From: Petunia secreta
Taxonomy: Eukaryota > Streptophyta > Magnoliopsida > Solanales > Solanaceae
Length of the DNA stretch: 64,000 nucleotides
Direction: 5' to 3'
Assembly: GCA_029990175.1 (NCBI GenBank)
Contig: JARKIP010000011.1
Coordinates: 24,340,001 to 24,404,000 of the forward strand
Shown here: positions 11,340-22,800 of the stretch, piece by piece
Layout of the letters: each line of letters starts with the position of its first letter
How positions within the stretch are numbered: the first letter of the stretch is position 1
The notes under the pieces: model-generated
Seen by the model: the letters and a program-made list of their open reading frames with translations, nothing else
Told to the model about the DNA's origin: nothing
Databases searched by the model: none
Program-made: the position numbers and the translations under genes

Positions 11340-11951
11340 TATAGCGTGTCTGGCCAAGCTTATCGAAAGTTTAAGGTGTTTGGTGAAAAGGAAAAAGTGT
11401 TTTTGAGAAGTAGAGACAGTTTTCAGAAGCAGAATTCTCCGCAGAAGCAGAAACATTTTATTAAGTTTTCAAGACAAAATATCATTGCATAAAAAATTTT
11501 TTACTGTACAATTTTTAATTATTTTAACCAATATCTCTATCAAATGTAAATAAAACTTTGCTCCCAGCTTTCTTCTTTTGGTTTAGCTTTATTCCTATTG
11601 ATTAAAAATCATAGTATATATTTTTATTTTATATTTTACACTTAAACTAAATGAAAATATAAAAAATTTAATTAAGTCTTTCATAAAAATAAAAAAATAA
11701 CTTTTGTATGTTTAAATTATATTAGTTACAAACTAAATCTTAAAATTGTCATTTCTCGTAATTTGACACTTAAAATCAATTATTATAAAGACTATCCAAA
11801 TGCATCTTGTTTTGAAAAATATTTCTCAAATGAGTTGGCCAAACACAAATTGTGGGCCACAAACTGTTTATTCTTCAAAAGTACTTACCTGAAAAGTATT
11901 TTTGACAAAAATACTTTCACTTTTTTGCAACTTAACCAAATAGGCTGTTAA
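11340..11951. mobile_element. probable hAT-type MITE
   Basis: AT-rich segment of about 600 bp with loosely inverted ends. The left end has TAGCGTGTCTGGCCAAGCTT and the right end, read on the other strand, has TAACAGCCTATTTGGTTAAG. The ends resemble the common Solanaceae MITEs that begin with a GTGTTTGGCCAA-like motif. No transposase ORF is present. I could not fix a target duplication. Confidence 0.45.
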
Positions 11952-13139
11952 TAAAAGAAAATGACATGATGCAAAGTACAAGGATCAAGCTGTTTTATTT
12001 TGGTTTAAAAAGAAATTGTATATCCGGAAGTCAGAAGGAAAAAGAAAGGGTTTTTTGCACAAATATACAAATTTTTACCCTTAATTACAAAAAATAAGTA
12101 ATATTTTTGAAATTACAAAGCATAGCAAGATTTTTCCTAGCAAAATGGCAATGTATAAATAGTTCTTTCTAACTCTGTTTCATTATTCCACTATGCTGAA
12201 ATCCTTCTTCCTTTCTCTCTGGTTTTTTTCTCTCTACCTGCTTCCAATCCTTTAATCACTATGCTTCCAATTATTTTCTATATAACGATTCTGCAACTAC
12301 TCAAAATAGTATTTTTTCTGTTTCTATTTGTTTCTACTCATCGTCCCCTGTTTTTGATCAAAAATTTTAAAAAGCTGCTACCGTTTCTCCAATGTTTCGC
12401 ATCTGTGTTTCCTCTATTTCGCGTCTGTTTCTCCTTACTGTTACTCATTTTTTACAGTTTAAACAGATCAAAATCGAAACTTTACAATAGATATGAAACA
12501 AATATAAATTCTATTAAAACATAGTGGAAGATGGGACAAAAATCGACAATTATATCGATTTTGTTGTTGATGCGATCGCGATAAATTCAGATTCAAAATT
12601 TCAAATGCTTCGTGATACAGTTGCGAAGTAACTGAACATTGATCTGACTAGAAAAATTGTTAAAATAAAGTATAAGATAATAGAAAAAAGTCCAGGTTTA
12701 GAGATACATAATGACATGGGTGTTTTAGTGTATACATGATTGAAAATAGAAAAAAAAAAAAAAAAAAGGGATAGAAATGTATCCACTTTGTATCACACTC
12801 GAGGATATGTTGAGGATCAAAGTTTCTGGAGTGATAGACAAAGCATAAGGAGTAGAAATACAGAAAGATTCAGTCGTGATACAATGGGAAACTATATTGA
12901 TACTGAAAGAAACAATTGTACTAGAGACAGGAACATTGATCATACACTTATAAGTAGTGCTGAAACGGTGGAACTACAGATTAAAGGAACTTGTTATGAG
13001 CATGAGGTAGATGAAGTTGCAGTAATTACCAACAGCATGCAGAACGAGATATTAGAGGGCCAAGTCTACCTTAACAAAAAGACTGTAGTAATGGCCATGA
13101 AATGATTTGCAATAAGAGAAAAGGTTCAGTTTAAGGTTG

Positions 13140-13600
13140 AGAGATCAAGTGCAACAAGATATGAAATCTTAGCATTTGTATTTTGTATCATGTTGTATCA
13201 ATTTATTTCACACTGTATCATTGTATCTGTTTCTGTCTAACTGTATCATAAGGAGTCTAAGAGATGTTTTTGTTATCTCTGTATCTGATATGTGTCTTTT
13301 GCGTATATGCAATTTTTTATTTTGTGTTTTGTAACACATTGTATGAGTTTGTTTCAAGTAGTACCAGTTTGTATCTGAAATGTGTCTTTTGTATCACTGT
13401 GTTGTACAAATTTATTACGTGTGAATTATCTAATTGTATCTGATGTATAACTCTACCGTCTCTGAATGCATCATACATGGGTGTTAGAAGCTAAGTAAAT
13501 CGTATTTGTATCATGCTGTATAATTTTGTATCAGTTAACTAATCTCTGTAGCTTTCTGTATCATGTAACTGTTCTATGTATCTTTCTGTATCTGTAGCTA
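13140..13600 (+). repeat. TGTATC/TGTTTC motif array in transposase intron 1
   Basis: The motifs TGTATC, TGTATCTG and TGTTTC recur every 10-30 bases in the intron between the DNA-binding exon and the core exon. Spacing is irregular, so this is a dispersed motif array and not a clean tandem repeat. The same pattern occurs at 14160-14720, 15345-15440 and 15900-16350. Confidence 0.75.
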
Positions 13601-14159
13601 CTACCTGATATGCAAAGGCAAAAATTGCAAATGGAAATTTAGGGCATCCAGCTTGAATTCATCAACTTTGTTCAAAGTTAGGGAATTCACAAATGAACAC
13701 ACATGTCCATACAAAGAAAGAGTGTATGGGCAAGCGCAACTTACATCTCGAATGATTGGTATGATCGCCAAGGATAGGGTCGCTGACCCAAAGTCGACCT
13801 ACAAGTCTAAAGAGATAATAGACGATATGCAGAGGTATTACGGTATACACATAGATTACATGAAGGCTTTTAGAGCAAAAGAAACGGCTATTGCAATGAT
13901 ACGAGGAGACCCAACTGAATCTTACAAGAAGCTACCAAGTTACCTGTATATGTTAGAGCAAAGAAACCCATGGTCAATTGTTGCTTCGCATGCAACTGAT
14001 GAGCATTTGTTCAAGTACGCTTTTGTTGCTTTGAATGCTTCCAAAAAGAGATTTCAACATTGCAAACCAATCGTAGTCGTTGATTGTAGCTTCCTAAAAG
14101 CAGCGCACAAAGGAAAATTCCTAACAGCCAGTACATTAGACGCAACATGTAAAGCGATT

Positions 14160-14720
14160 TCTAACGCTGCCTGTTGTATCATACTGTTTCAACTGTTTCG
14201 GCCCAATATTTTACAGTTTCAGCATGTTTCATTTGTATCATACTGTTTCAGCTTTGTATCAGACTGTTTGAACTTTGGTATCAGGCTTTTTAAGACCATA
14301 TATTTTCTCTGTTTCATCATTTTTTATCTATATCAGACTGTTTCACTTTTGTATCAAACTATTGCCAGCTTTTGTATCAGGCATTTTCAGCCACATGGTT
14401 TATTTTTATCAGACTGCTTCAATTTTGGTATCAGCTTTGTATCAGACTGTTTGAACTTTGGTATCAGGCTTTTTAAGACCATATATTTTCTTTGTTTCAT
14501 CATCTTTTATCTGTATCAGACTGTTTCACTTTTGTATCAAACTATTTCCAGCTTTTGTATCAAGCTTTTTCAGTCACATGGTTTATTTGTATCAGACTGC
14601 TTCAATTTTAGTATCAGTTTCATTGAGGCCTATACTTTAGTGTTTCTGCTTTTTATTTGAATCATACTGTTTCAGTTTGTACTTGTGTGATACTGTTTCA
14701 AATATTTATCTTACTGTTTC
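14160..14720 (+). repeat. TGTTTC/TGTATC array with internal duplication in intron
   Basis: The intron is built from units such as TATCAGACTGTTTCA. It also holds a longer direct duplication: a segment of about 170 bp starting near 14245 (TTTGTATCAGACTGTTTGAA) recurs near 14427. The array is read open for a long way because it lacks stops in one frame. Confidence 0.75.
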
Positions 14721-15899
14721 TTTCCATAGGGAGCATACTGCCGCTTGCATATGCAATTGTTGATTCAGAGAACGATGCCTCATGGCAGTGGCTTTTTGAG
14801 AAGTTCAAATATTCTCACGGTGAGAGAGAAAACATGTGCATTGTCTCAGACCATAATGAGAGCATAATGAAGGCTACTACTATCGTATATCCTCAGGTCC
14901 CGCACTATGCATGCATATGGCACTTGTGAACAACCTAAAGACTAAGTTCAAGAAATGTGAAGAGAAGCTCTATGAGACATTCTTCAGTATGGCCAAGGAA
15001 TACAACATACATGAATTTGATATATACATGAAAAGTGTGGAAAAAATGGATAAACATATCAAAACATACTTGCTAAACGTCAGATACCATAAATGGTCAA
15101 GGGCGCATTCAACAGTAAATAGAGGATTTACAATGACATCAAACATTGCAAAATCCTTGAATGCGGTGAACAGGGACGCGCGTGATATGCCTGTAGTCGC
15201 ATTTATGGAGTACATGCGCTCAATAAGTGGGACTTAGACCGATGATAACAGGAAGAAAGCACACGAGACATTCACACCTCTTGGATTCAAGTACAACAAG
15301 ATACTGGATGGCTATAAAAACACAGCTATGCATCTTAAGGTAGTATATGAACTGTTTCATTTCCACTGTATCTAAGTTCTTTCATCCTGTATCTTCCTTG
15401 TATTTTCTGTTTCAACCATGTATCATCCTGTGTGTCGCAGATACATTCAACAGGGAACCAAGCAGCTCTCTATGATGGTGACAAGAAATTTATTGTTAAT
15501 CTGAACGAACGGACATGCTGTTGTGGAAAATTTCAAATGGAAGAACTGCCCTGTGTGCATACTTTGGCTATTATAAAGTGCAAAGGCCTGGAAGAAGAAG
15601 ATTACATCTGTATCTACTACTCAACAAAGTCCCTGGTAAAGACATACGAGTTCCATGTTAATCTGATACCGGATGAAAGCAGATGGGAGATTCCAGCATT
15701 CATTTCAGAAATTGAACTACTCCCACCAGTTGCTAGACGGCCACCAGGAAGGCCAAAAACAACTAGATACAAACCACAATGGGAAGTACATGCAAAAAGG
15801 ACAAAGATTATGTGTGCAAATTGTGGCCGCGAAGGACACAACAGGAAAACTTGCACACATCCTCTGAAGCTCAAATAAAACTTTTTTTAGTTCTTTCTT

Positions 15900-16350
15900 T
15901 GTCATTGAATCTGACTTGTTAGAAGTGATTCAGTTTGAGAATTGTTTCGTTATTGTTTCAAGATATTTACAACTGTTAATCAATTTAGCTGTCTGTATCA
16001 GACTGTTTCATGATTGTATGAAACCGTTTCACAGTTATTTTTACTGTTTCTTTCTCATTGGATCTCAATGGTTAGAAGTGATTCAGTTTCACAAGTAGTT
16101 CCTTCGTGTTTTAAGATATTTTCGACTGTTTCTATGTCAATTTAGTTGTCTGTATCAGACAGTTTCATAATTGTATCAAACTGTTTCACAGTTATATTTT
16201 ACTGTTTCTTTGTCATTAAATCTAACTGGTTAGAAGTGATTTAATTTCACAAGTGCTTCCTGAGTGTGTCAAGATATTTTCAACTGTTTCTGTGTCAATT
16301 TTCCTGTTTGTATCAGATAGTTTCATAATTGTATCAAATTGTTTCACAAT
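15900..16350 (+). repeat. tandem block of about 160 bp between convergent MULE genes
   Basis: Three successive blocks, starting near 15900, 16050 and 16205, share TTTCTTTGTCATTGAATCTGA-like starts, then GTTAGAAGTGATTCAGTTT, then CTGTATCAGAC and CACAGTTAT segments. The period is about 155 bp. The block lies between the stop of the transposase (15878) and the end of the ULP1-like gene (16500). Confidence 0.72.
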
Positions 16351-17699
16351 TGAAAAGGAACAAAATAAAACACAATTGCTATAAAATAAATATTCTGAAA
16401 CTGTCATTACCAAAACGGTAACCACAACAAACAACATACAGTAGTGGAAACGGTAAGACCTAGAAACATAAACATAGAAACATCACAAAAGAAACACAAC
16501 TAAAGGTTGAGATTGGCAACTCGTAAATGACGCTTTATAGTGCCTTTTCTCTTAGCAAGCCGCCCTGGATTTTCACATGCACTCACTGCATCTATATCAA
16601 TCTTCGTTTTTCCATTATCCTAAAGCAGCATTGCAACACGGCCACGGTAAAGACTTATATCAAAGTCAGGGATAGTTGTGATATCACTGGAAGAAATAAA
16701 GTACTCCGCATACGCCAAGATAAACACTCCACAATCCCTAAAAACAGTGACCAAAAAAATAACAATACATATATTTAGTAATTATGTCAAAAATATGATT
16801 CACATAATCTGAACTAATAAAGGAAAAAGAAACATACAGGAAACAGAACTCTGTTGCAGAAGTTCTTCAACAAAGAAAAACCCAAAAGGATCCTCCAAAT
16901 TTGCGTCAACATATGCTTCACTCATAAGAATATCAATGTCGGGCCTTGACTGGTAAAAATCAGTCAGTACAAGATACTGTGGCAACAACTCAGCAATATT
17001 TTCAACAACTTCAACAGCCACCGCATTATGACGAGCACCCCCACCACTCATTGAATCATATATCCCAATGCACCTATCCTTGAACGATACTACACCCAAC
17101 AGCCAATGACAGATAGCCTTTATATTAAGTGGTAGCAGAACATAGTCAACCTCTGTCCCAGGCACATTTATAGGGATCTTGCAACCTCTAATGTTGATAG
17201 CAACATAATCAACATCAGACAACACTAAAATATTCTTCCCACTATTCACATACTTCTCATAGACAGTCTCGATCATGATTTTCAACCAACAGTCAGTAGT
17301 AGTGAAGGATAATTCCGTCTTGGGTCGATACTTTCCTTGCTTACGCAAGTAGTAGAAAACAACATTAACATGCTGTAACATTCAAAAAATAAAATTGATG
17401 ATATAAATGGATGAAACATTACAGAAACAATGAAGAAACAAACAAAATTACAGTTACTAAAATGAATGAAACAAATCAGATACAGTGAGGAAGAGAAAGA
17501 AATGGTACAGGGACATAGGCACACACACAATAAAAAAGAAACAGAAACACACCCTCACACACTAGAAGAAACAGAAAAATACAGTTTGGGGACACATACA
17601 GATACCAAAGACAAAAACTCAAAAACACATGAAAAAATTTAAAAAAAAAAATGGTACGGGGACAAAGGCCCAGACACACTAAAAAAGAAACAAAAACAC

Positions 17700-19007
17700 T
17701 GATCACGTCCAACTACGCCCTATAAAAGGGACTAAGCGGTCGCAACAAATATATCTCGGTACGTATAGTCTCGAGGTCGAATCCTACTGAGAACACTCAA
17801 AATCTAGTTGCTAATCTAACTAACTTATCTAATCAATTAACATCAAAAGTTTATATTTTTTATGATGGTTTAAATGTGACAACTAATTAACAATAAAGTA
17901 AATAGCAAAGTAGTAAGAAATAGATTAATTCAGGGGTTTAGAAGTCTAGGATTGATCTACCCAACTCCTACTCATGTGTTAGAACAATGCATTGATAGAT
18001 TCAACTTGCTTCTTCCTATTGAACACTTGCTCCAAATTCACAACTACTCACTCACGTGTAATAATTGTAACTTTCACTAACCAATTTCCCAATTAATTAA
18101 TGAAGATACGTAGGACTACAAGTATGGTTCACAATCGGGGTCAATGGTCACAAATCACCTTTTTGACAACCTAAGTAATGCCTTTGTTTTAGGTTGAAAT
18201 ATTGCTAAGTGTTTAACCCTAACTCATGAATCTATAACTAGATGCACAAGAATAAAGGGCACAATCAATTGGGAGCTTTACCAATCAATAGCATACAAAT
18301 CATAAACACTTAGATAGGAAGGTTAACAAGTTTCATTCATTAAAGCAATAATTCATAACACAAAAATATTGGAGTGGTTCAATCAACCCTAGAATGGGTA
18401 ATTTAGCCACTCATGTTCATCATAAGCATGTCAAGATAATTCATGAATGAATAAATTACAAAAAAAAAATTAGGAAAGCTCTAGCCTCCTTTTGCTCATT
18501 CCCAGGTCAAAAGATATGTTTTGGGATGTGTTTTAGGGCTTTTATACCATCCCCATAGACCCACACAAGTCGTAAATCCAAAATAAAGTTGGATTGAGAA
18601 TGTCAGGATTTTAAGCCTACGGTGCCGCACAACGCATTGTGCAGTACGGCTCCGTAGGCTAATTTCTGCAGGATTTTAAAATTTCATGTTCTCTGAATAT
18701 CGCCCCTGTTGCATCGCACAACGCAACGCCTGGTGCGGCGCAACAGGCTTAATTTACTGCTTCTCCAATTTTCTTTGTTTTCCTCCATGCCTTGGTTCGC
18801 TCGACCCTCGGGCTTCTACTCAGACTACAAAACCCTTATTTTCACTAAATTATCTCCACGAACACTTCATATCATCAACATAATTCTTACAACATGAAAC
18901 ACACCAAATAAGAGCAATTCCGTTCAAACTACCATCAAATATCACAAGTCGAAGCATGAACACGAGGCGAAAGTATAGAAATTATTGCAATATCTATCCT
19001 CGTATCA
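17700..19007 (-). mobile_element. solo LTR, Athila-like, in ULP1-gene intron
   Basis: Segment of about 1.3 kb that starts TGATCACGTCC and ends CGTATCA, flanked by ACAC on both sides (17696-17699 and 19008-19011). If the last base is counted in the flank, the repeat is AACAC. Read on the minus strand it begins TGATACGAGG and ends GTAGTTGGACGTGATCA. Its 3' part (GATTCGACCTCGAG, TGCGACCGCTTAG) is built like the end of the Athila LTR in this window (GATACTCGACTC, GGCGACCGCGTA). No internal ORF is present. It interrupts the TGTTTC-rich intron of the host MULE, so it is younger than the MULE. Confidence 0.72.
18614..18747. other. two GC-rich hairpins in the solo LTR
   Basis: The inverted pair AGCCTACGG (18614-18622) and CCGTAGGCT (18652-18660) is perfect over 9 bp. 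A second pair is CCTGTTGC (18705-18712) and GCAACAGG (18740-18747). Both loops contain GCGCAACG-like sequence. This GC-rich island stands out in an AT-rich LTR. Confidence 0.6.
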
Positions 19008-20137
19008 ACACCCTCACACACTAGAAGAAATAGAAAGATACAATAAAGATACAAGACACACACAAATACAGTAAAAGAAATAATATGATATACTAAAGAT
19101 AAAAGACACACACAGACTAAAAAAAGGAACTTACTGAATCCTGTAACGTATGACCACCATGCAACAGAATATAGAACCACATCCAAGTCGACACAGTTTC
19201 GACTCCAGAGTTAAACTCATATGGAAGTATGTTGTCGATTTTGGAATAGGCACAAATCCTAAAAATATAAAGTAAAAGAAATATGAATTATAACAACATC
19301 CACACGATAAATGATACAGTAAATGAGCATTAAAGGGGCACACACCTTCCTCTTATTTTCCGTTTAGCTAGATCATCTACAAATGCTACAAACTTATTTG
19401 TTACCTCTTCATCAACATCCTCTGTGACGGAAATACTAAAAGGATGCCTTTGCAACATCAAAGGTTTTGGCGAAACATAATTGCTACTGGCACCAGAAGC
19501 AAACTCACTTAAAAAAGGTGAAACATCATATTTACCAGGACGCTTTACCCTTACCAACGCCTGTGAAGGTGTAGTAGTATCCACACATGGGCTCGCCTGC
19601 TCGTTCTCAGGGTCACTAACCAGCATAACATCAGAATCCTCACCACGATCATCAACATCAGCACTGTGCTCAATAGGCTCTTTAGCGGCATGCTGAACAG
19701 GCTCTTCATCAACAGTGACACCAGGCTCTGCAGCAACTGTATCAGCACCCTCTTTATCAACAGTGGCACCAGGCTTTGCAGCAACAGTATCAGCAGCCTC
19801 TTCAGCAACAGTGGCACCAGCTTCTTCAGCAACAGTGTCAGTTTGAAAACGTTTCTTTACATTCTTAATGGTATCAGCAATGCTGCGGTCCATCTCCGCA
19901 AACTTCTCCTCAGTCCAATTATCAAAGAAATCATCAAAAGTCTTCGTCGGATGAGAAGGTCCAAGAGTATCTTTCTTACAAAATGCAGTACCATCAACTG
20001 AATAACATTGAATAAATTGATACAAAAAAAAACATGAATAAACAATAGACCCCTATAAATCCTAAAGATACGAAAATAAGTTCAAGAAACAATGTACATG
20101 ATATGATACAATTTAGAAATATAGAGGACACAATAAG

Positions 20138-20172
<35 letters not shown>

Positions 20173-22369
20173 CAAACACGCACCTCATCAGGTTTAGGAG
20201 TCTTCAGAAAGTCTTGGCTGAAATTCAAACCAAGGTCGAAATTTGGGAATTGCAAATTAGCACCATCAAATAAAGGGGTCAAATAAACTTTGGTTTCAAC
20301 CGTTGCGGGCAATGGAAAGGGTTTTCCACTAGCAACTGTATCAGATGACACAAAAACATGTTTTTCGCTGCCGCTTGCTACATCAGTCGCTCCACCAGTA
20401 GCACATGGCTAAAAAAAGAAAAGAAAAAATAATTCATAAAAATAACAAACCGTAGCTGTACAATTTTATTAGATTGTTGAATTGTTTCTATTTGAAACTA
20501 CCTGTATCTGTTTGTATCTGAATATATCTAGTTGTTTCAAGGTAACTGCAATAAGATATATACCGTAACATTAGCGGTATCAACATTAAAAGTGTCTGTA
20601 TCACCAACATCTGATTTAAACTTTTCTGTATCACCAAAATCATCCAAACTGAGCTTCTCTGTATCACCACTAGCAGGTGGTGACTTTGATGAATCTCGAG
20701 CAGTAAATGCACCACTTTAAGTACCCTGTTTCCAAAAAAAAATAAAAAAATTCAAACCAACATTACATCGACAAGAAATAATAAACCATTTCATCAATAA
20801 TTAATACATGTCCTTGCACAAGTAGCTTAATTTCATCAACTTTTCTGAGCTCCTCACCAAAAAATTTCTTAACATTGTTAAACTGATCATCAACCTTCAA
20901 AAGAAAAAAAGGCAAAACAGTATCATAATAATTCTAACTGTTTCAACAAAGTTAAAAAAAACACAATACAATAAAAATAAAATGCTTACATAACCGTTTA
21001 ATAACTCAAAGTCATTAGTGAGCTGAATCAAAAAATAAAAACTGTATCAGAATGTGTCAAAAACAGTATCACAAATATTTCTAACTGTTTCACCTACTTC
21101 AAAAAACTAAACATACCTTCTCGACTGAACGAGTCAAGATGTCAATTTTAGCATCATAATCAACCACCTGCGCCGGTTTTAATAAACTTGAGTGTGCCTG
21201 CTTTCCAGCATCTTCAGAAGGAAGGTGGACAAAAGCGGCAGGAGAGAAGGGACGAGGCCCTCCATGGCGGATAAAATTATCATCCTCAGAAGAATCCTGC
21301 ATAGCATCCGCTACAGGTGCATCCGTATCAACCACCAACTCCAATCTGGCTAACTCAGCAGCAGTCGACTGCATAGGCTGGAAAACCGGCTACACCATAC
21401 ATAACAGTAGACAAATCAATTTAAAAGCATAAAGAAATCAAACAGATACATAGAGAATGAAACAAATACATGAAGAATAAAAGAGATACATGAAGAATAA
21501 AATAGATACACAAAGAATGAAACTATACCTTGTTGACTCGGTCCTCTAAAATCTTACAAACTGTCTTATACTTTGAAAGATTACTCGTCACTTTCCAATT
21601 CAAGATACGAGGAGTTCGACTCCTAACATGCACAACTACTAATGACGAAATATTTATCCAGCACTCATAAAACCATACATGCAACCCAGAAGGCAAACTT
21701 ACCAGCCGAAAATATGTACTGCTATTTTTCACCTTCTTGTGAATACTATCAAACAATCTTTGAAAGAATCTATACCCCATGGGTAGTCCTTCTAAAGATC
21801 GGACTCAACCAAATCAAAATATTTCTTAGAAACAGTTTGCACATCAGATACATACATCACAAAATTCACAATCACATACAAAACTGCAATCTTAACTGCA
21901 TCAACATCACAAATCCACTTCTGTTGAGTAAGAGCATTCTTAATATCTATGTGAGACACCTTCTCCAGGTTTAGGAAGTAGCTACTCATCAACCGATTTG
22001 GACCACTCCTATCAAGAGAACTCAGTGTATCTCATAGTACTTTAAACCCGACACTAATGCGAACTCACACAACCAGAATTGCAAGCACGAACCATTCACA
22101 CAAACCTCAAACGTACAAGGCTTGGAGGACTCAATCTCACACACCAGCAAAGACCGAAGCAACTGAGTCAAAACGGGCAGATGTTCTACCTGTAACAAAT
22201 AACCAAAACATGTATTTTTGAACATTTCCAAGTGCACCGAACTTAAGACATCCTTCAAATGCATTCCAATATGACCATCCATAGTAAGCCGTAGATGGAA
22301 CTTTTTCCAATAAAAATCCTGGGTATATTAAACGATACACCCTAAAAAAGAAAAACCCAACTCAGTTAA

Positions 22370-22800
22370 AACATAGTAAGTACAATACAGAAACAGTAAA
22401 ATACAATACAGAAACAGTAAAAGACACAGGAATAGTAAATACACTACAAAAATAGTAAAAAAAACTATAGAACCAGTACAAACACTACATCAACCGTAAA
22501 TAAACTACAGAAATAGTAAAATACAATGCAGAAATAGTAAAGGACATAGGAACAGTAAATACGCTAAAGAAACAAAAAATACACTAAAGAAACAGTAAAT
22601 ACACTACAGAAATAGAAAAAACTACAAAAACAGTATAAAAAATGTAGCAACGGTAAATACACTACAGAAACAGTAATAATACGCTACAAAAACACTAAAA
22701 CACACAGCAGAAATGGTAAAACACTACAGAAACAGTGAAAATACACTGAAGAAATACTAAAATACAGTACAAACACATGTAATACCACAACAAATACAAC
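22370..22800 (-). repeat. CAGAAACAGTAAA motif array near right end of MULE
   Basis: Roughly 25 irregular copies of ACAGAAACAGTAAATACACT-like units. On the minus strand they read TACTGTTTCTGTAGTG, that is, the same TGTTTC core as on the transposase side. The array occupies the intron between the first exon and the DUF1985 exon of the ULP1-like gene. Confidence 0.78.

Larger units (their letters stand above)
12740..15878 (+). pseudogene. MuDR-type MULE transposase, several exons, broken
   Basis: Exon blocks read on the plus strand. 12740-13180 is the N-terminus, with a MuDR DNA-binding region just before and after an in-frame TGA at 13103-13105. About 13590-14150 starts with LICKGKNCKWKFRAS and ends in the transposase core VVVDCSFLKA. 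14730-15340 has LPLAYAIVDSENDASW and YACIWHL; a 1-bp loss near 14928 and an in-frame TAG near 15236 break it. 15441-15878 has a SWIM zinc finger (CCCGKF...ELPCVHTLA), an AT-hook-like GRP motif and a CCHC knuckle (CANCGREGHNRKTC) before the stop. The enzyme would cut element ends and reinsert them. The introns (13181-13590, 14150-14729, 15341-15440) consist largely of TGTTTC/TGTATC repeats. Exon borders are approximate. Confidence 0.82.
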
